Shown here: in pieces, positions 31,105-42,565 of the stretch | Layout: each line of letters starts with the position of its first letter | How positions within the stretch are numbered: the first letter of the stretch is position 1 | Program-made: the position numbers and the translations under genes | Assembly: GCF_900129455.1 (NCBI RefSeq) | Contig: NZ_FQVU01000001.1 | Location: forward strand, 620,001-684,000 | Length of the DNA: 64,000 nucleotides | Origin: Jatrophihabitans endophyticus | GTDB taxonomy: Bacteria; Actinomycetota; Actinomycetes; Mycobacteriales; Jatrophihabitantaceae | Reading direction: 5' to 3' | Notes under the pieces: model-generated | Databases searched by the model: none | What the model saw: the letters and a program-made list of their open reading frames with translations, nothing else | Told to the model about the DNA's origin: nothing

Positions 31105-31856
31105 CAGGGGCGTCCGCCGGGGGACGGCCGCGGCCGCCGCGCCGGCGGCGCCGACGCCGGAGACGCCGGAGACGCCGGAGACGCCGGAGACGCCGGCCCG
31201 GTGCTCCCCGTAGCGGGCCCGACGATGTCGGGCACGACCTCGCGCAGCTGCTGCTCGGTGACGCCACCGACCCGCAGCACGCGGGGCTGCTCGCCGGACA
31301 TGTCCACGATCGTGGAGGCCCTGCCGGCGGCGGCCGGGCCGTCCTCGAGGTACACGGCGACGTCCTCGCCGAGCTGCGCGCGCGCCTCGGCGGCGGTCTG
31401 CGCCGGCGGCTGCCCCGAGCGGTTGGCACTCGACACCGCCATGGGGCCGGTCCGTTCGAGCAGTTCGATCGCCACCGGGTGCAGGGGCATGCGCAGCGCG
31501 ACGGTGCCGCGGGCGTCCCCGAGATCCCAGGTCAGCGACGGCGCGTGCCGGACGACGATGGTGAGCCCCCCTGGCCAGAACGCCTCGACCAGCTCCCGCG
31601 TGCGGCCGTCGACGGACGTCACCAACCCGTCGATGGTCGACCACGAGCCGACCAGGACGGGGACGGGCATGTCACGCCCGCGCCCCTTCGCCCGCAGCAG
31701 GTCGGCGACCGCCACCGCGTCGAACGCGTCGGCGCCGATGCCGTAGACGGTGTCGGTGGGCAGCACGACCAGCTCGCCCGACGCGACGCTGTGGGCCGCG
31801 CTCGCGATCGCGTCGTCGCGGACGTCGGGGTCGCCGCAGTGGAAGAACAGGGCCAC
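31104..31856 (-). CDS. tsaC: L-threonylcarbamoyladenylate synthase
   Basis: 250 residues from the GTG at 31856, chosen because AGGA within the prmC stop region lies 7 bp upstream; a GTG at 31874 is the alternative. The YrdC fold signatures 'LVVLPTDTVYGIGADAF', 'KGRGRDMPVPVLVGS' and 'SSANRSGQPP' are clear. The enzyme makes threonylcarbamoyl-AMP for the t6A37 modification of ANN-decoding tRNAs. The last 30 residues are a low-complexity 'SPASPASPAS' tail produced by a 9-bp tandem repeat, outside the conserved domain. It sits between prmC and wecA. Confidence 0.92.
   Translation of the reverse strand: MALFFHCGDPDVRDDAIASAAHSVASGELVVLPTDTVYGIGADAFDAVAVADLLRAKGRGRDMPVPVLVGSWSTIDGLVTSVDGRTRELVEAFWPGGLTIVVRHAPSLTWDLGDARGTVALRMPLHPVAIELLERTGPMAVSSANRSGQPPAQTAAEARAQLGEDVAVYLEDGPAAAGRASTIVDMSGEQPRVLRVGGVTEQQLREVVPDIVGPATGSTGPASPASPASPASPASAPPARRPRPSPGGRP
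31152..31196 (-). repeat. 9-bp tandem repeat in the 3' end of tsaC
   Basis: Four exact copies of AGACGCCGG (31161-31196) preceded by one variant copy. On the coding strand they give the tripeptide run Ser-Pro-Ala. The reading frame is unaffected by copy-number change, so the length may vary. Confidence 0.85.
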
Positions 31857-31860
31857 GGCG

Positions 31861-32706
31861 TCATCCTGCCTCACCGCGCCGTGCGAGCGCGTAGCGCGGC
31901 CGCCCGGCGAGGTCGCTTCGCGCCTCGATCGCCTGCCATCGGCCGTCCGCGCGCAGCAGGGCGGGGACCGTCGTGCCGTGGGTGTCGTCGTGCTCGACGG
32001 CGAGCACCCCCCCGGGCCGCAGCAGCGTCGCGGCCCGTCCGATCACCGTCGCCACGACGTCGAGGCCGTCGCTCCCGCCGAACACCGCCTCCGGCGGATC
32101 GGCGCGGACCTCGGGGTCGACCGGGCTCGCGAGCGGAACGTAGGGCGGGTTGGCGACGACGGCGTCGACCCGGCCGGCCAGCGGCCGGAGCGCGTCGTCG
32201 TCGCCGACGTCGGCGGCGATCACCGTCACGCGCGTGCCGGCCGTGTTGCGTCGCAGCCACGGCAGCGCGGCGGGCGAGCGCTCGACCGCGGTGACCGCGG
32301 CCGTGGGCAGCTCGTCGGCGACGGCGACGGCCAGTGCACCCGACCCGGCGCAGAGGTCGACGACCTCGGGGCGGTCGAGGCCGCGCAGGTGCGGCAGGAC
32401 GGCGTCGACCAGCAACTCGGTCTCCGGCCGCGGGACGAACACACCCGGCCCGACGGCGAGCTCCACGTGGCGGAACGGGGCGGTGCCGGTGATGTGCTGC
32501 AGCGGTTCACGGGCGGCCCGCCGGTCGAGCGCGACGTCGTAGTCGCGGGCCTCGGCCGGTGTCACCGCGTCGCGCAACGGGAGCCGTGCGCGGGTGACGC
32601 CGAGCACGTGGGCGAGCAGCAGTTCGGCGTCGACGCGCGCGCTGCCCACCCCCGAGGCCGCGAGCCGGGTCGTCGCCTCGGCCAGCAGCTCGCGGACGGC
32701 CGGCAC
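31861..32706 (-). CDS. prmC: Release factor glutamine methyltransferase
   Basis: 281 residues. An N-terminal helical domain binds the release factor (about 1-75). The AdoMet domain has 'VVDLCAGSGALAVAVA' and the catalytic 'NPPYVPL' motif near 186. PrmC methylates the Gln of the GGQ motif in RF1 and RF2. The GTG at 32706 lies 3 bp after the prfA stop, so the genes are coupled. Confidence 0.95.
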   Translation of the reverse strand: MPAVRELLAEATTRLAASGVGSARVDAELLLAHVLGVTRARLPLRDAVTPAEARDYDVALDRRAAREPLQHITGTAPFRHVELAVGPGVFVPRPETELLVDAVLPHLRGLDRPEVVDLCAGSGALAVAVADELPTAAVTAVERSPAALPWLRRNTAGTRVTVIAADVGDDDALRPLAGRVDAVVANPPYVPLASPVDPEVRADPPEAVFGGSDGLDVVATVIGRAATLLRPGGVLAVEHDDTHGTTVPALLRADGRWQAIEARSDLAGRPRYALARRGEAG

Positions 32707-32709
32707 GGG

Positions 32710-33780
32710 TCAGCCGGTCTGACCGGCGAGCAGGGCCTCGGTGTCGGCGTGCTGCAGCGCCGCGATCACGTTGTCCAGCGCCCCGTCGAGCACCTGATCG
32801 AGGTTGTAGGCCTTGAAGCCGACCCGGTGGTCGCTGATGCGGTTCTCCGGGAAGTTGTAGGTGCGGACCCGCTCGGAGCGGTCGACGGTGCGCACCTGCG
32901 AGCGGCGGGCGTCGGAGGCGGCGGCGTCGGCCTCGTCCTGCGCGGCGGCCAGCAGCCGGGCCCGCAGCACCCGCATCGCCGCCTCGCGGTTCTGCAGCTG
33001 GCTCTTCTCGTTCTGCATGCTCACCACCGTGCCGGTGGGCACGTGGGTGATGCGGACCGCGGAGTCGGTGGTGTTGACGCTCTGGCCGCCCGGCCCCGAG
33101 GAGCGGTAGACGTCGATGCGCAGGTCGTTGGGGTCGATCTCGACGTCGATCTCCTCGGCCTCGGGCAGCACCAGCACCCCTGCGGCCGAGGTGTGGATGC
33201 GTCCCTGCGACTCGGTGGCCGGCACCCGCTGGACGCGGTGCACGCCGCCCTCGAACTTCAGCTGCGCCCAGACGGCGTGCTCGGAGCGGCGGGCACGGAC
33301 GGCGAGCGTCGCCGACTTGGTCCCGCCGAGGTCCGTGGGCTCGTTGTCGAGCACCTCGGTCTGCCAGCCCTGCCGTTCGGCGTAGCGCAGGTACATCCGC
33401 AGCAGGTCGCCGGCGAACAGCGCCGACTCGTCGCCGCCCTCGCCCGCCTTGATCTCGAGGAGCACGTCCTTGCCGTCGTTCGGGTCGCGCGGCAGCAGCA
33501 GGCGGCGCAGCCGTTCCTCGACCTCGCCGATACGGACCTGCAGCGCGGCCGCCTCGGCGGCGAACGAGGCGTCCTCGGCCGCGAGCTCGCGCGCCGCGAC
33601 GAGGTCGTCCCGGGCGGCGGCCAGCTCGTCGGCTGCGGCCTTGATCGGGCCGAGCTCGGCGAAGCGGCGGCCGAGCTTGCGGGCGCGCGCGGCGTCGGCG
33701 TGCACGGCCGGGTCGGCCAGCGCCGCCTCGACCTCGCCGTACTCGGCCACCAGCTCGGGCAGCCGCCCCGGCTCGCTCAT
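32710..33780 (-). CDS. prfA: Peptide chain release factor 1
   Basis: 356 residues. The peptidyl-tRNA hydrolysis motif '[18 protein letters not shown]' is present, as is the '[11 protein letters not shown]' region of domain 2. The N-terminal helical domain is rich in Ala and Arg. It recognises UAA and UAG. Its partner modifier PrmC is encoded next. The ATG at 33780 is preceded by 177 bp holding a terminator for rpmE and an unusual nested repeat. Confidence 0.97.
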   Translation of the reverse strand: MSEPGRLPELVAEYGEVEAALADPAVHADAARARKLGRRFAELGPIKAAADELAAARDDLVAARELAAEDASFAAEAAALQVRIGEVEERLRRLLLPRDPNDGKDVLLEIKAGEGGDESALFAGDLLRMYLRYAERQGWQTEVLDNEPTDLGGTKSATLAVRARRSEHAVWAQLKFEGGVHRVQRVPATESQGRIHTSAAGVLVLPEAEEIDVEIDPNDLRIDVYRSSGPGGQSVNTTDSAVRITHVPTGTVVSMQNEKSQLQNREAAMRVLRARLLAAAQDEADAAASDARRSQVRTVDRSERVRTYNFPENRISDHRVGFKAYNLDQVLDGALDNVIAALQHADTEALLAGQTG

Positions 33781-33798
33781 CCCGACCCACTCTCGTTC

Positions 33799-33901
33799 AC
33801 TGGCGACTTCCGACGCCGACTGGCGACCTACGCTCCGACTGGCGACCTACAGCTCGCCAGTCGGGCGAGAGGTCGCCAGTCGGCGGGGGAAGTCGCCAGT
33901 C
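33799..33901. repeat. Nested six-copy inverted repeat (ACTGGCGAC / GTCGCCAGT)
   Basis: Three direct copies are at 33799-33811, 33818-33829 and 33837-33845. Three inverted copies are at 33854-33862, 33870-33881 and 33888-33901. They pair outermost with innermost nested: 13 bp (ACTGGCGACTTCC with 33888-33900), 12 bp (GACTGGCGACCT) and 9 bp (GACTGGCGA). The central loop is 8 bases. Spacers of 6-8 bp separate the arms. It lies between rpmE and prfA. Confidence 0.9.
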
Positions 33902-33916
33902 GTCTGGGACACGCGA

Positions 33917-33949
33917 ACGGCGCCCGTCCAGGATCAGGACGAGCGCCGT
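33917..33949 (-). terminator. Hairpin terminator downstream of rpmE
   Basis: ACGGCGC-c-CGTCC at 33917-33929 pairs with GGACG-a-GCGCCGT at 33937-33949, one mismatch and a 7-base loop. It starts 9 bp beyond the rpmE stop. No T-run. Confidence 0.72.
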
Positions 33950-33957
33950 CGGTGGAG

Positions 33958-34176
33958 CTAGGAGTTCCGGACGCGCTTGCCGTAGCGCTTCTCGAACTTG
34001 TCGACGCGGCCGCCGACGTCCATGATCTTCTGCTTGCCCGTGTAGAACGGGTGGCAGGCCGAGCAGACGTCGGCAGTGAGGACGCCGTTCTTCGCGGTGC
34101 TGCGGGTGGTGAACGTGTTGCCGCAGCTGCAGGTCACCTGCGTGGTGACGTAGTCGGGGTGAATGCCTTCGCGCAT
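33958..34176 (-). CDS. rpmE: 50S ribosomal protein L31, zinc-binding form
   Basis: 72 residues; '[22 protein letters not shown]' is the conserved start, with GAAGGGA upstream. Both cysteine pairs are present ('TCSCGN' and '[10 protein letters not shown]'), which marks the C+ (zinc-containing) form rather than the zinc-free paralogue used under zinc limitation. In most actinobacteria rho lies immediately upstream of rpmE; here the sugar block 34362-42321 intervenes. Confidence 0.95.
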   Translation of the reverse strand: MREGIHPDYVTTQVTCSCGNTFTTRSTAKNGVLTADVCSACHPFYTGKQKIMDVGGRVDKFEKRYGKRVRNS

Positions 34177-34284
34177 GTCGCTGGTTCCCTTCTGGGGCCG
34201 CCGGGTCGCACGGTGCGGGCACGGTGCGTGAACCGGAGCCGGGTGGTGGTGGCCGACGCCCGCTGCGCCGACCGGTCGTACCGA

Positions 34285-34312
34285 CCGTCCAGTCTGCCAC
34301 TGGCAGGGACGG
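34285..34312 (-). terminator. Possible terminator after sugC
   Basis: CCGTCC (34285-34290) pairs with GGACGG (34307-34312), with an inner TGCC/GGCA pairing and small bulges. It lies 50 bp beyond the sugC stop and upstream of rpmE. Confidence 0.4.
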
Positions 34313-34361
34313 CCGACCAAACCGACCGGCACAACGCCGCGGGCCACCCCCGCATTCCCGT

Positions 34362-35624
34362 TCAGACGCCGGCGGGGGCCGCCTCCCGCTGCTGTGCCCG
34401 GTCGAGCTCACGACGCCGGTCGTCCTCGGACTCCTGGGCGATCTGGGCGGCCCGCTCCTCGTTGCGCGTCAGGTTCTGGCCGCTCTGGGCGTCGAAGACG
34501 TGGGCGGATGCCGGGTCGAACCACAGCTGCGCCTCGTCGCCCTGGCGGACCTTGCTGGCGCCGTCGAGCGAGACGACCAGCTGCGTGCGCATCGCCTCGC
34601 CGTCGAGCTCGCGGTCGAGCTCGTTGAGCGCGGCCTGCACCTCCGGGTGCGGCTCGAAGGGCAGGTAGGCGTACTTCTCGTTGCCCAGCCACTCGGTGAC
34701 GTCTACCGGCGCGGTGAACGTGATGCCGCGCGAGCGCTGGTGGTCCTCGACCAGCGCGACGTCCTCGAACGCCTCGGGGCGGATGCCGACGATGACGAGG
34801 TCGCCCTTGCTCTTGGCGGCCGCGACCGGCTCCGGCGTCGGGATCTGGGTGAACGGCATCTCCAGGACGCCGTCGCCGACCGTCGCGGGGAGGAAGTTCA
34901 TCGGCGGCGAGCCGATGAAGCCCGCTACGAAGAGGTTCACCGGCTGCTCGTAGAGCTCGCGCGGGCTGGCCACCTGCTGCAGCACACCACGGCGCAGGAC
35001 GGCGACGCGGTCCCCCAGCGTCATCGCCTCGGTCTGGTCGTGCGTGACGTAGACGGTGGTGATGCCCAACCGCCGCTGCAGCCGGGCGATCTCGGTGCGC
35101 ATCTGGCCGCGCAGCTTCGCGTCGAGGTTCGACAACGGCTCGTCGAACAGGAACGCGCTGGCCTGGCGGATGATGGCGCGCCCCATCGCGACGCGCTGCC
35201 GCTGCCCACCGGAGAGGTTCGCGGGCTTGCGCTGCAGGTGCTCGCGCAGCTCGAGGACGTCGGCGATGTCGTCGACCTGCTTGCGGATCTGCTCCTCGTT
35301 CGCCTTGTTCTTGGACAGTCGCAGCGGGAAGGCGATGTTCTCGAAGACGGTGAGATGGGGGTAGAGCGCGTAGTTCTGGAACACCATCGACAGGTTGCGG
35401 TCGCGCGGTGCGCGGTCGTTGACCCGGGAGCCGTCGATGATCATGTCGCCGCTGGATATGTCCTCCAGGCCGACGATCATCCGCAGCAGCGTGGACTTCC
35501 CCGACCCCGACGGCCCGACGAGGATCAGGAACTCGCCGTCGGCGACGTCGATGTTCACGTCGGTCACGGCCTGGAAGCCGTCGCCGTAGACCTTGGTGAT
35601 GTTGTGCATCTCGATCGTGGACAT
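34362..35624 (-). CDS. sugC: Trehalose-type ABC importer ATP-binding subunit SugC
   Basis: 420 residues. Walker A 'GPSGSGKST' (37-45), '[15 protein letters not shown]' signature and '[14 protein letters not shown]' Walker B are intact. The C-terminal regulatory (MOI-like) domain has '[27 protein letters not shown]', close in pattern to mycobacterial SugC. It powers the importer made by the three genes just upstream. The order lpqY-sugA-sugB-sugC matches the M. tuberculosis trehalose-recycling operon. It starts 7 bp after sugB. Confidence 0.85.
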   Translation of the reverse strand: MSTIEMHNITKVYGDGFQAVTDVNIDVADGEFLILVGPSGSGKSTLLRMIVGLEDISSGDMIIDGSRVNDRAPRDRNLSMVFQNYALYPHLTVFENIAFPLRLSKNKANEEQIRKQVDDIADVLELREHLQRKPANLSGGQRQRVAMGRAIIRQASAFLFDEPLSNLDAKLRGQMRTEIARLQRRLGITTVYVTHDQTEAMTLGDRVAVLRRGVLQQVASPRELYEQPVNLFVAGFIGSPPMNFLPATVGDGVLEMPFTQIPTPEPVAAAKSKGDLVIVGIRPEAFEDVALVEDHQRSRGITFTAPVDVTEWLGNEKYAYLPFEPHPEVQAALNELDRELDGEAMRTQLVVSLDGASKVRQGDEAQLWFDPASAHVFDAQSGQNLTRNEERAAQIAQESEDDRRRELDRAQQREAAPAGV

Positions 35625-35631
35625 GTGCTGC

Positions 35632-36498
35632 CTACCCCTTCACGGCGCCGGCGGTGAGGCCGGTGACGATGCGCTTCTGGAAGATGAGGACGAGGATGAC
35701 GACCGGGATCGTGACCACCATGGAGGCGGCGGCGACGTAGCCGGTCGGCGGGATGAACTGCGACGGGCCGGAGAAGAAGCTCAACGCGGCAGGCACGGTC
35801 TGCGCGCCGTCGAAGTGCCCGGTCTTGCCCGGCGTCGAGGACAGCGAGGTCGCGTACACGAAGTCGTTCCACGCGGTGAAGAACGCGATGATCGCCGTGG
35901 TGAAGACGCCCGGCGCGGCCAGCGGCAGCACCACCTTGCGGAACGCCTGCCAGCTGGTGGCGCCGTCGACCTGCGCGGCCTGCTCCATCTCCCACGGGAT
36001 CTGTCGGAAGAACGCGGTGAGCGTCCAGATCGACAGCGGCAGCGTCAGCGAGAGGTACGGGATGATGAGGCCGGGCCAGGTGTTGTAGAGGCCGATGTCG
36101 CGCCACAGGTTGAACAGCGGCGTCACGATGCTGATCGCCGGGAAGAACGCGGTCAGCAGCGCCGCGTTGAGCACCAGCTTCTTGCCCGGGAACTCGAGCC
36201 GGGCGATACCGTAGGCGCAGAACGCGGACAGCACGACCGCGACCACGGTGGCGATCAGGCAGATGCCGATCGAGTTGAACAACGCCGGGATGAAGAGGTC
36301 ACCGCCGCGGCCGGTGAAGATGTAGGAGTAGCTCGACCATGTGTAGTCGCGCGGGAAGTAGTTGCGGTCGGCGATGTCCGCGCTGGGCTTCAACGAGAGC
36401 GAGACGATCCAGCCGATCGGCAGCAGCGTGTAGAGGATGATCGGCAACGACGCCACGAAGAGCCACCACTTGGCCTTCGGCGAGATCTCGGCAGCCAC
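35632..36498 (-). CDS. sugB: Sugar ABC importer permease SugB (MalG type)
   Basis: 288 residues with six membrane helices. The EAA loop that docks to the ATPase reads 'EQAAQVDGATSWQAFRKVVLPLAAPGV'. 'SDIADRNYFPRDYTWSSY' is the usual MalG-type external segment. It is 3 bp from sugA. Confidence 0.85.
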   Translation of the reverse strand: MAAEISPKAKWWLFVASLPIILYTLLPIGWIVSLSLKPSADIADRNYFPRDYTWSSYSYIFTGRGGDLFIPALFNSIGICLIATVVAVVLSAFCAYGIARLEFPGKKLVLNAALLTAFFPAISIVTPLFNLWRDIGLYNTWPGLIIPYLSLTLPLSIWTLTAFFRQIPWEMEQAAQVDGATSWQAFRKVVLPLAAPGVFTTAIIAFFTAWNDFVYATSLSSTPGKTGHFDGAQTVPAALSFFSGPSQFIPPTGYVAAASMVVTIPVVILVLIFQKRIVTGLTAGAVKG

Positions 36499-36501
36499 GG
36501 C

Positions 36502-37488
36502 TCAGCCCCCCACACGCGACAGGTCGGTCTTGAACAGCTTGATGAAGATCGTGCTGATGAGGACGACGAGGGCGAAGAGCAGGATCGAGACCGCGGAGCC
36601 GAGGCCGATCTGGCTGCGGGTGATGGTCTGGTCGTAGGCCAGCACCGCGATCGAAGTCGTGTTCTGCGACCCGTTCGTCATGATGAAGATGTTGTCGAAG
36701 ATGCGGAACGAGTCCAGGGCGCGGAACAGCAGCGCCACCAGGATCGCCGCCTTCATCGACGGCAGGGTGACCCGGACCAGGCGTTCCCAGAACGTCGCGC
36801 CGTCGACCTCGGCGGCCTCCTGCAGCTCCCCCGGCACCTGGGCCAGGCCGGCGAGCAGGAGCAGCGACATGAACGGCGTCGTCTTCCAGATCTCCGAGAT
36901 CATGATCGCGATCAGCGACGACCAGTGGCCGCCGTACCAGTCGTAGCTCGCGTCGAAGTGCCAGCCACCGAAGGTGATCCAACCGGTGAAGTCGTGCAGC
37001 CATTGGCTGATGAAGCCGGTGTCCGGGGCGAACGCGTACTTGAACCCGTACGCCGACACCACGGTGATGATCGAGTACGGGATGAGCACGATGGTGCGCA
37101 GCGTGCGCCGCGGAAGGATGATCCTGTTCATCACCATGGCGAGGGCCATGCCGAGCACGAACTCGATGGTCACCGTGACGACCATGACCAGCGTGCTGAT
37201 CCAGACCGCCTTCCACCACGTGGTGTCGGCCAGGATCACGCCGTAGTTCTTCAGGAACACGAACGTGCGGCTGTCCGGCTCGGTGAGCCGGTAGTTGAAC
37301 AACGACAGGTACAGCGCATTCAGGATCGGGTACGCGACGACGATCATCATGGCGACGAACGCCGGGGCCACCAGCTTCCAGCCCAGGTTGCGCTCCTGCC
37401 GCGCCCGGTCGGAGAGCTTCTCCTTGCGCCGGTGGCGCGATTCCGGCGCCGGTGGGGGTGCCTCGGTCTTGTCCAGGGTGGCGGTCAC
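36502..37488 (-). CDS. sugA: Sugar ABC importer permease SugA (MalF type)
   Basis: 328 residues from the GTG at 37488, which overlaps the lpqY stop by 4 bp (GTGA). A charged cytoplasmic N-terminus (1-40) precedes six membrane helices. The EAA loop reads 'ELQEAAEVDGATFWERLVRVTLPSM'. 'LVAPAFVAMMIVVAYPILNALYLSLF' is the first helix. It pairs with SugB in the membrane. Confidence 0.85.
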   Translation of the reverse strand: MTATLDKTEAPPPAPESRHRRKEKLSDRARQERNLGWKLVAPAFVAMMIVVAYPILNALYLSLFNYRLTEPDSRTFVFLKNYGVILADTTWWKAVWISTLVMVVTVTIEFVLGMALAMVMNRIILPRRTLRTIVLIPYSIITVVSAYGFKYAFAPDTGFISQWLHDFTGWITFGGWHFDASYDWYGGHWSSLIAIMISEIWKTTPFMSLLLLAGLAQVPGELQEAAEVDGATFWERLVRVTLPSMKAAILVALLFRALDSFRIFDNIFIMTNGSQNTTSIAVLAYDQTITRSQIGLGSAVSILLFALVVLISTIFIKLFKTDLSRVGG

Positions 37489-38777
37489 AGCAGCTTCTCC
37501 CCCTTCAGCACCTGCAGGATGAAGGTCTCGGCGTCCTTTGGCGTCGAACTGTTCACCGACTGCGGCGGACTGAACGACTGCTGCAGCGCCGTCGAGAGGT
37601 CGCCGTAGTACTGTGACTTCGGACGGGCCGCGGCGCGGTTCAACGACTCGCGGATCAGAGCGGCCATCGGATAGTTCTTCTTGACGTCCGCGTTCGAGTA
37701 GGCCGTCTCGTTCGCCGGCGGGTTGCTCGACGACAGGAAGTACTTGGCCTGGTTCTCGGCGGTCCGGATGCACCTGATCGCGTCCCAGGCCGCGTCCTGG
37801 TTCGCGGCGTACTTGCTCACGCCCAGCTCGATGCCACCGAACGGCGGCCGGCTCTGCTTCGTCGCCACCGTCCGGGGGTAGTACGTCCAGCCCACCTGGT
37901 CGCGGAACTTGACGCCGTCGGTCTTCATCGCGCCCCATACGTAGGGCCAGATCGTCATGAACATGCTCGAGCTGGGGTTCTCGAACAGCTTGAGCGCCGC
38001 GTCCTCGTTGGTCGAGGACAGTGCCGGCCCACCGACCTTGGCCGCGGCGAGCTTGCTGATGACGGCCGCGGCCTCGCGCCCCGCCGTGGTGTCCAGGCCC
38101 AACTTGGTCTGCTTGGCGTCCGCGCCGGGGTTGTCGAGTATCTGCCCGCCGGCGCCGGCGACCAGCGCGTTGATCCACACCGTGTAGCCCTCGTACAGGC
38201 TCGCCTGGACGCCGATGTCGCGCCGCTGGGATTTCGCGGCCGCGATGACGTCGTCCCACGTCTCGGTGCCGTTCTTCAGCTTCGCCGCCAGCCCGGGGAC
38301 CTTGGACACCAGGTCCTTGCGGTACCAGAGCAGCTGCGTGTTCGCCCAGAACGGTGCGGCGACCAGCTTGCCCTTCCAGGTGGACGCCTCGACCGAGGGC
38401 TTGACGATGTCCTGCGTGAACGTGCTGCGGTACTGCTCGGGCACGTCGGCGAGGAACCCCGCGTCCGCGAACTCGGCCACGAACACCGGGTCCAGGCTCA
38501 TGAACCCGATCGACGGGTCCTTCGCGGTCAACCGGCTGACGAGCTGCTGTCGCTGCGCGCTCGCGTCGCTCGGCAGCACCTGCGTCGCGATGCGGTACTT
38601 GCCGTTCGCCTGTGCCTGGCACTGCTTGGCGAGCGCCGTCTGCCCGCCGCTGTCGGGATTGAAGTACCAGGTGATGGTCGGCGTGCCGCCGGAGCCGCCG
38701 CCGCAGGCGCTGAGCACCGAGGCGGCGAGGATGGCGGTCACCCCCGCCCCGATCGTCTTGCGGAGGTTGCGTCTCAT
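37485..38777 (-). CDS. lpqY: Substrate-binding lipoprotein LpqY-like
   Basis: 430 residues from the ATG at 38777. A lipoprotein signal ends in the lipobox 'LSAC' with Cys at about 24. The mature part has the extracellular sugar-binding fold. Several stretches match the pattern of mycobacterial LpqY: 'ASAQRQQLVSRLTAKD', 'SLDPVFVAEFADAGF', 'NTQLLWYRKDLV', 'EGYTVWINALVAGAGG', and 'YPMAALIRESLNRAAARP' near the C-terminus. LpqY binds trehalose released during cell-wall mycolate transfer. This organism need not make mycolates, so environmental trehalose or a related disaccharide is also possible. The recognition is from memory of the family, not a search. Confidence 0.8.
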   Translation of the reverse strand: MRRNLRKTIGAGVTAILAASVLSACGGGSGGTPTITWYFNPDSGGQTALAKQCQAQANGKYRIATQVLPSDASAQRQQLVSRLTAKDPSIGFMSLDPVFVAEFADAGFLADVPEQYRSTFTQDIVKPSVEASTWKGKLVAAPFWANTQLLWYRKDLVSKVPGLAAKLKNGTETWDDVIAAAKSQRRDIGVQASLYEGYTVWINALVAGAGGQILDNPGADAKQTKLGLDTTAGREAAAVISKLAAAKVGGPALSSTNEDAALKLFENPSSSMFMTIWPYVWGAMKTDGVKFRDQVGWTYYPRTVATKQSRPPFGGIELGVSKYAANQDAAWDAIRCIRTAENQAKYFLSSSNPPANETAYSNADVKKNYPMAALIRESLNRAAARPKSQYYGDLSTALQQSFSPPQSVNSSTPKDAETFILQVLKGEKLL

Positions 38778-38862
38778 CCCGCACTGCCTTTCGTTCGCCG
38801 TGCATCGCGCCGACCGGCTCGCGGCGCCGCGCCGGCCACCCCCGGTGACCCACGCCACTCGC

Positions 38863-38892
38863 ACCGTAGCGTCCATGTCCGATTCAGGACAA
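38863..38892 (-). promoter_or_regulatory. Putative promoter of lpqY with inverted repeat
   Basis: On the minus strand TTGTCC (38892-38887) and TACGGT (38868-38863) are spaced 18 bp. An inverted repeat TGTCC-N6-GGACA (38876-38891) overlaps the -35 box and spacer and could be an operator. The lpqY ATG is about 86 bp further on. Confidence 0.42.
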
Positions 38893-38923
38893 CGCGATCC
38901 GTTCGTCCCGGGCCGGACACCCG

Positions 38924-40026
<1,103 letters not shown>

Positions 40027-40030
<4 letters not shown>

Positions 40031-41097
40031 AGCTCGCGCAGCCGGGCGGCGACGGACTCGGGGGTCACGTCGTTGACGAACACGCCCATGCCGGACTCCG
40101 AGCCGGCGAGGTACTTCAACTTCCCGGGGGCTCGTCGGATCGAGAACAGCTCCAGATGCGTGTAGGCGAGGTCGCGCCCCGTGTGCACGGGCGCCTGGTT
40201 CCACGCGGCGATGTAGGGCATCGCGACGTCGTAGAGCGCGTCGACGCGACGCAGCACGTCGAGGTAGAGGGTGGCGAAGTCGTCGCGCTCGGCGTCGGTG
40301 GCCTCGCCGAGGTCGGCGAACCGGCGGTGCGGGTACAGGTGCACCTCGACCGGCCAGCGCGCCGCCGCGGGCACGAAGGCCGTCCACGTGCCGTTCGTGG
40401 CGATCACCCGCGTGCCGGCGTCGCGCTCGGCGGCGAGGACGTCGGCGAACAGGTTGCCGCCGGTGCGCTCGTGGTGGCCGCGGGCGCGATCGAGCATCCG
40501 GCCGGTGCGCGGCGTGACGAACGGGTAGCCGTAGAGCTGCCCGTGCGGATGGCTCAACGTCACGCCGATCTCGATGCCCCGGTTCTCGAACGCGAACACC
40601 TGCTCGACGCCGTCGAGGGCACCGAGCGCGGCGGTCCGCTCGGCCCAGACGTCGACGACCAGGCGGACCCGTTCCGCCGACAGGTCCCCGAAGCTCGCGT
40701 CGTGGTCGTCGGAGAAGCAGACGACCTCGCAGCGACCGACCCCGGGGCGCCGCTCGAACAGCGGCTCCCCGTCGACGAGCGGCGCGACGTCGGCGACGTC
40801 CTGCGCCAGCGAGGGGAAGCGGTTCTCGAAGACCGCGACCTCGTAGCGCGGGGCCGGGATCTCGGTGGCGCGCTCGGCGGTGCTCGGGCACAGCGGGCAC
40901 TGGTCGGCCGGCGGCTGGAAGGTGCGGTCCTGACGGTGCGACGCCTGCACCACCCACTCGCCGAGCAGCGGGTCGAAACGCGCCTCGGACGCGACGCGGA
41001 TCGCCGGGAGGTCCCGCTGGTCGTGCTCGGGATGCGGGGTCGGGGCGGCGTCGTAGTAGCGCAGCTCGCGACCGTCGGCCAGCCTCGTCGACGTCAC
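40027..41097 (-). CDS. galT: Galactose-1-phosphate uridylyltransferase
   Basis: 356 residues from the GTG at 41097, which has GGAGG 7 bp upstream; the GTG at 41103 is closer than usual to that site. Catalytic 'SHPHGQ' supplies the nucleophilic His. The first pair of a zinc site is present as 'CPLC'. It exchanges UMP between UDP-glucose and galactose-1-phosphate. A galE gene is not in the window. It is coupled to galK and preceded by the strong terminator of msiK, so it has its own promoter. Confidence 0.95.
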
Positions 41098-41126
41098 GTT
41101 CACCCCTCCAGCTTGCCGCCGACACG

Positions 41127-41165
41127 ACGGTGCGGCGCACGCAGGGTCCGCGTGCGCCGCACCGT
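41127..41165 (-). terminator. Very strong hairpin terminator downstream of msiK
   Basis: A perfect 16-bp stem: 41127-41142 (ACGGTGCGGCGCACGC) with 41150-41165 and a 7-base loop. It starts 35 bp after the msiK stop and lies upstream of galT. No T-run, like the other hairpins in this window. Confidence 0.82.
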
Positions 41166-41199
41166 GACGCTCGGGCGGGACGAGACCCGCCGGCGAGGG

Positions 41200-42321
<1,122 letters not shown>

Positions 42322-42565
42322 GGGTGATCACTGCCCTTTCGCGCGACCGGAGTGTTCCCGCGCCGGGTACGGACGCCGGTCCACGGCGGCAGGCAGACCC
42401 CCGTGTCGACGTCTCACGGCATTCCCGGCATCGACGGTGGCCCGCTCCCCGGTCTTCAGGAGCGGCGACGGCAACGGGCATTGCGGACGGACAGTGACAT
42501 GCAACACGTCCGCGGCCCCGCCGTCAACGATGCCGCCGTCGCGACACCGCCGGGTCGCCGCCGGA

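Noticed and set aside
31104-31644. Longer version of wecA starting upstream
   Set aside because: The extra residues are an alternate-frame reading of tsaC. The conserved N-terminus begins at the ATG at 31104.
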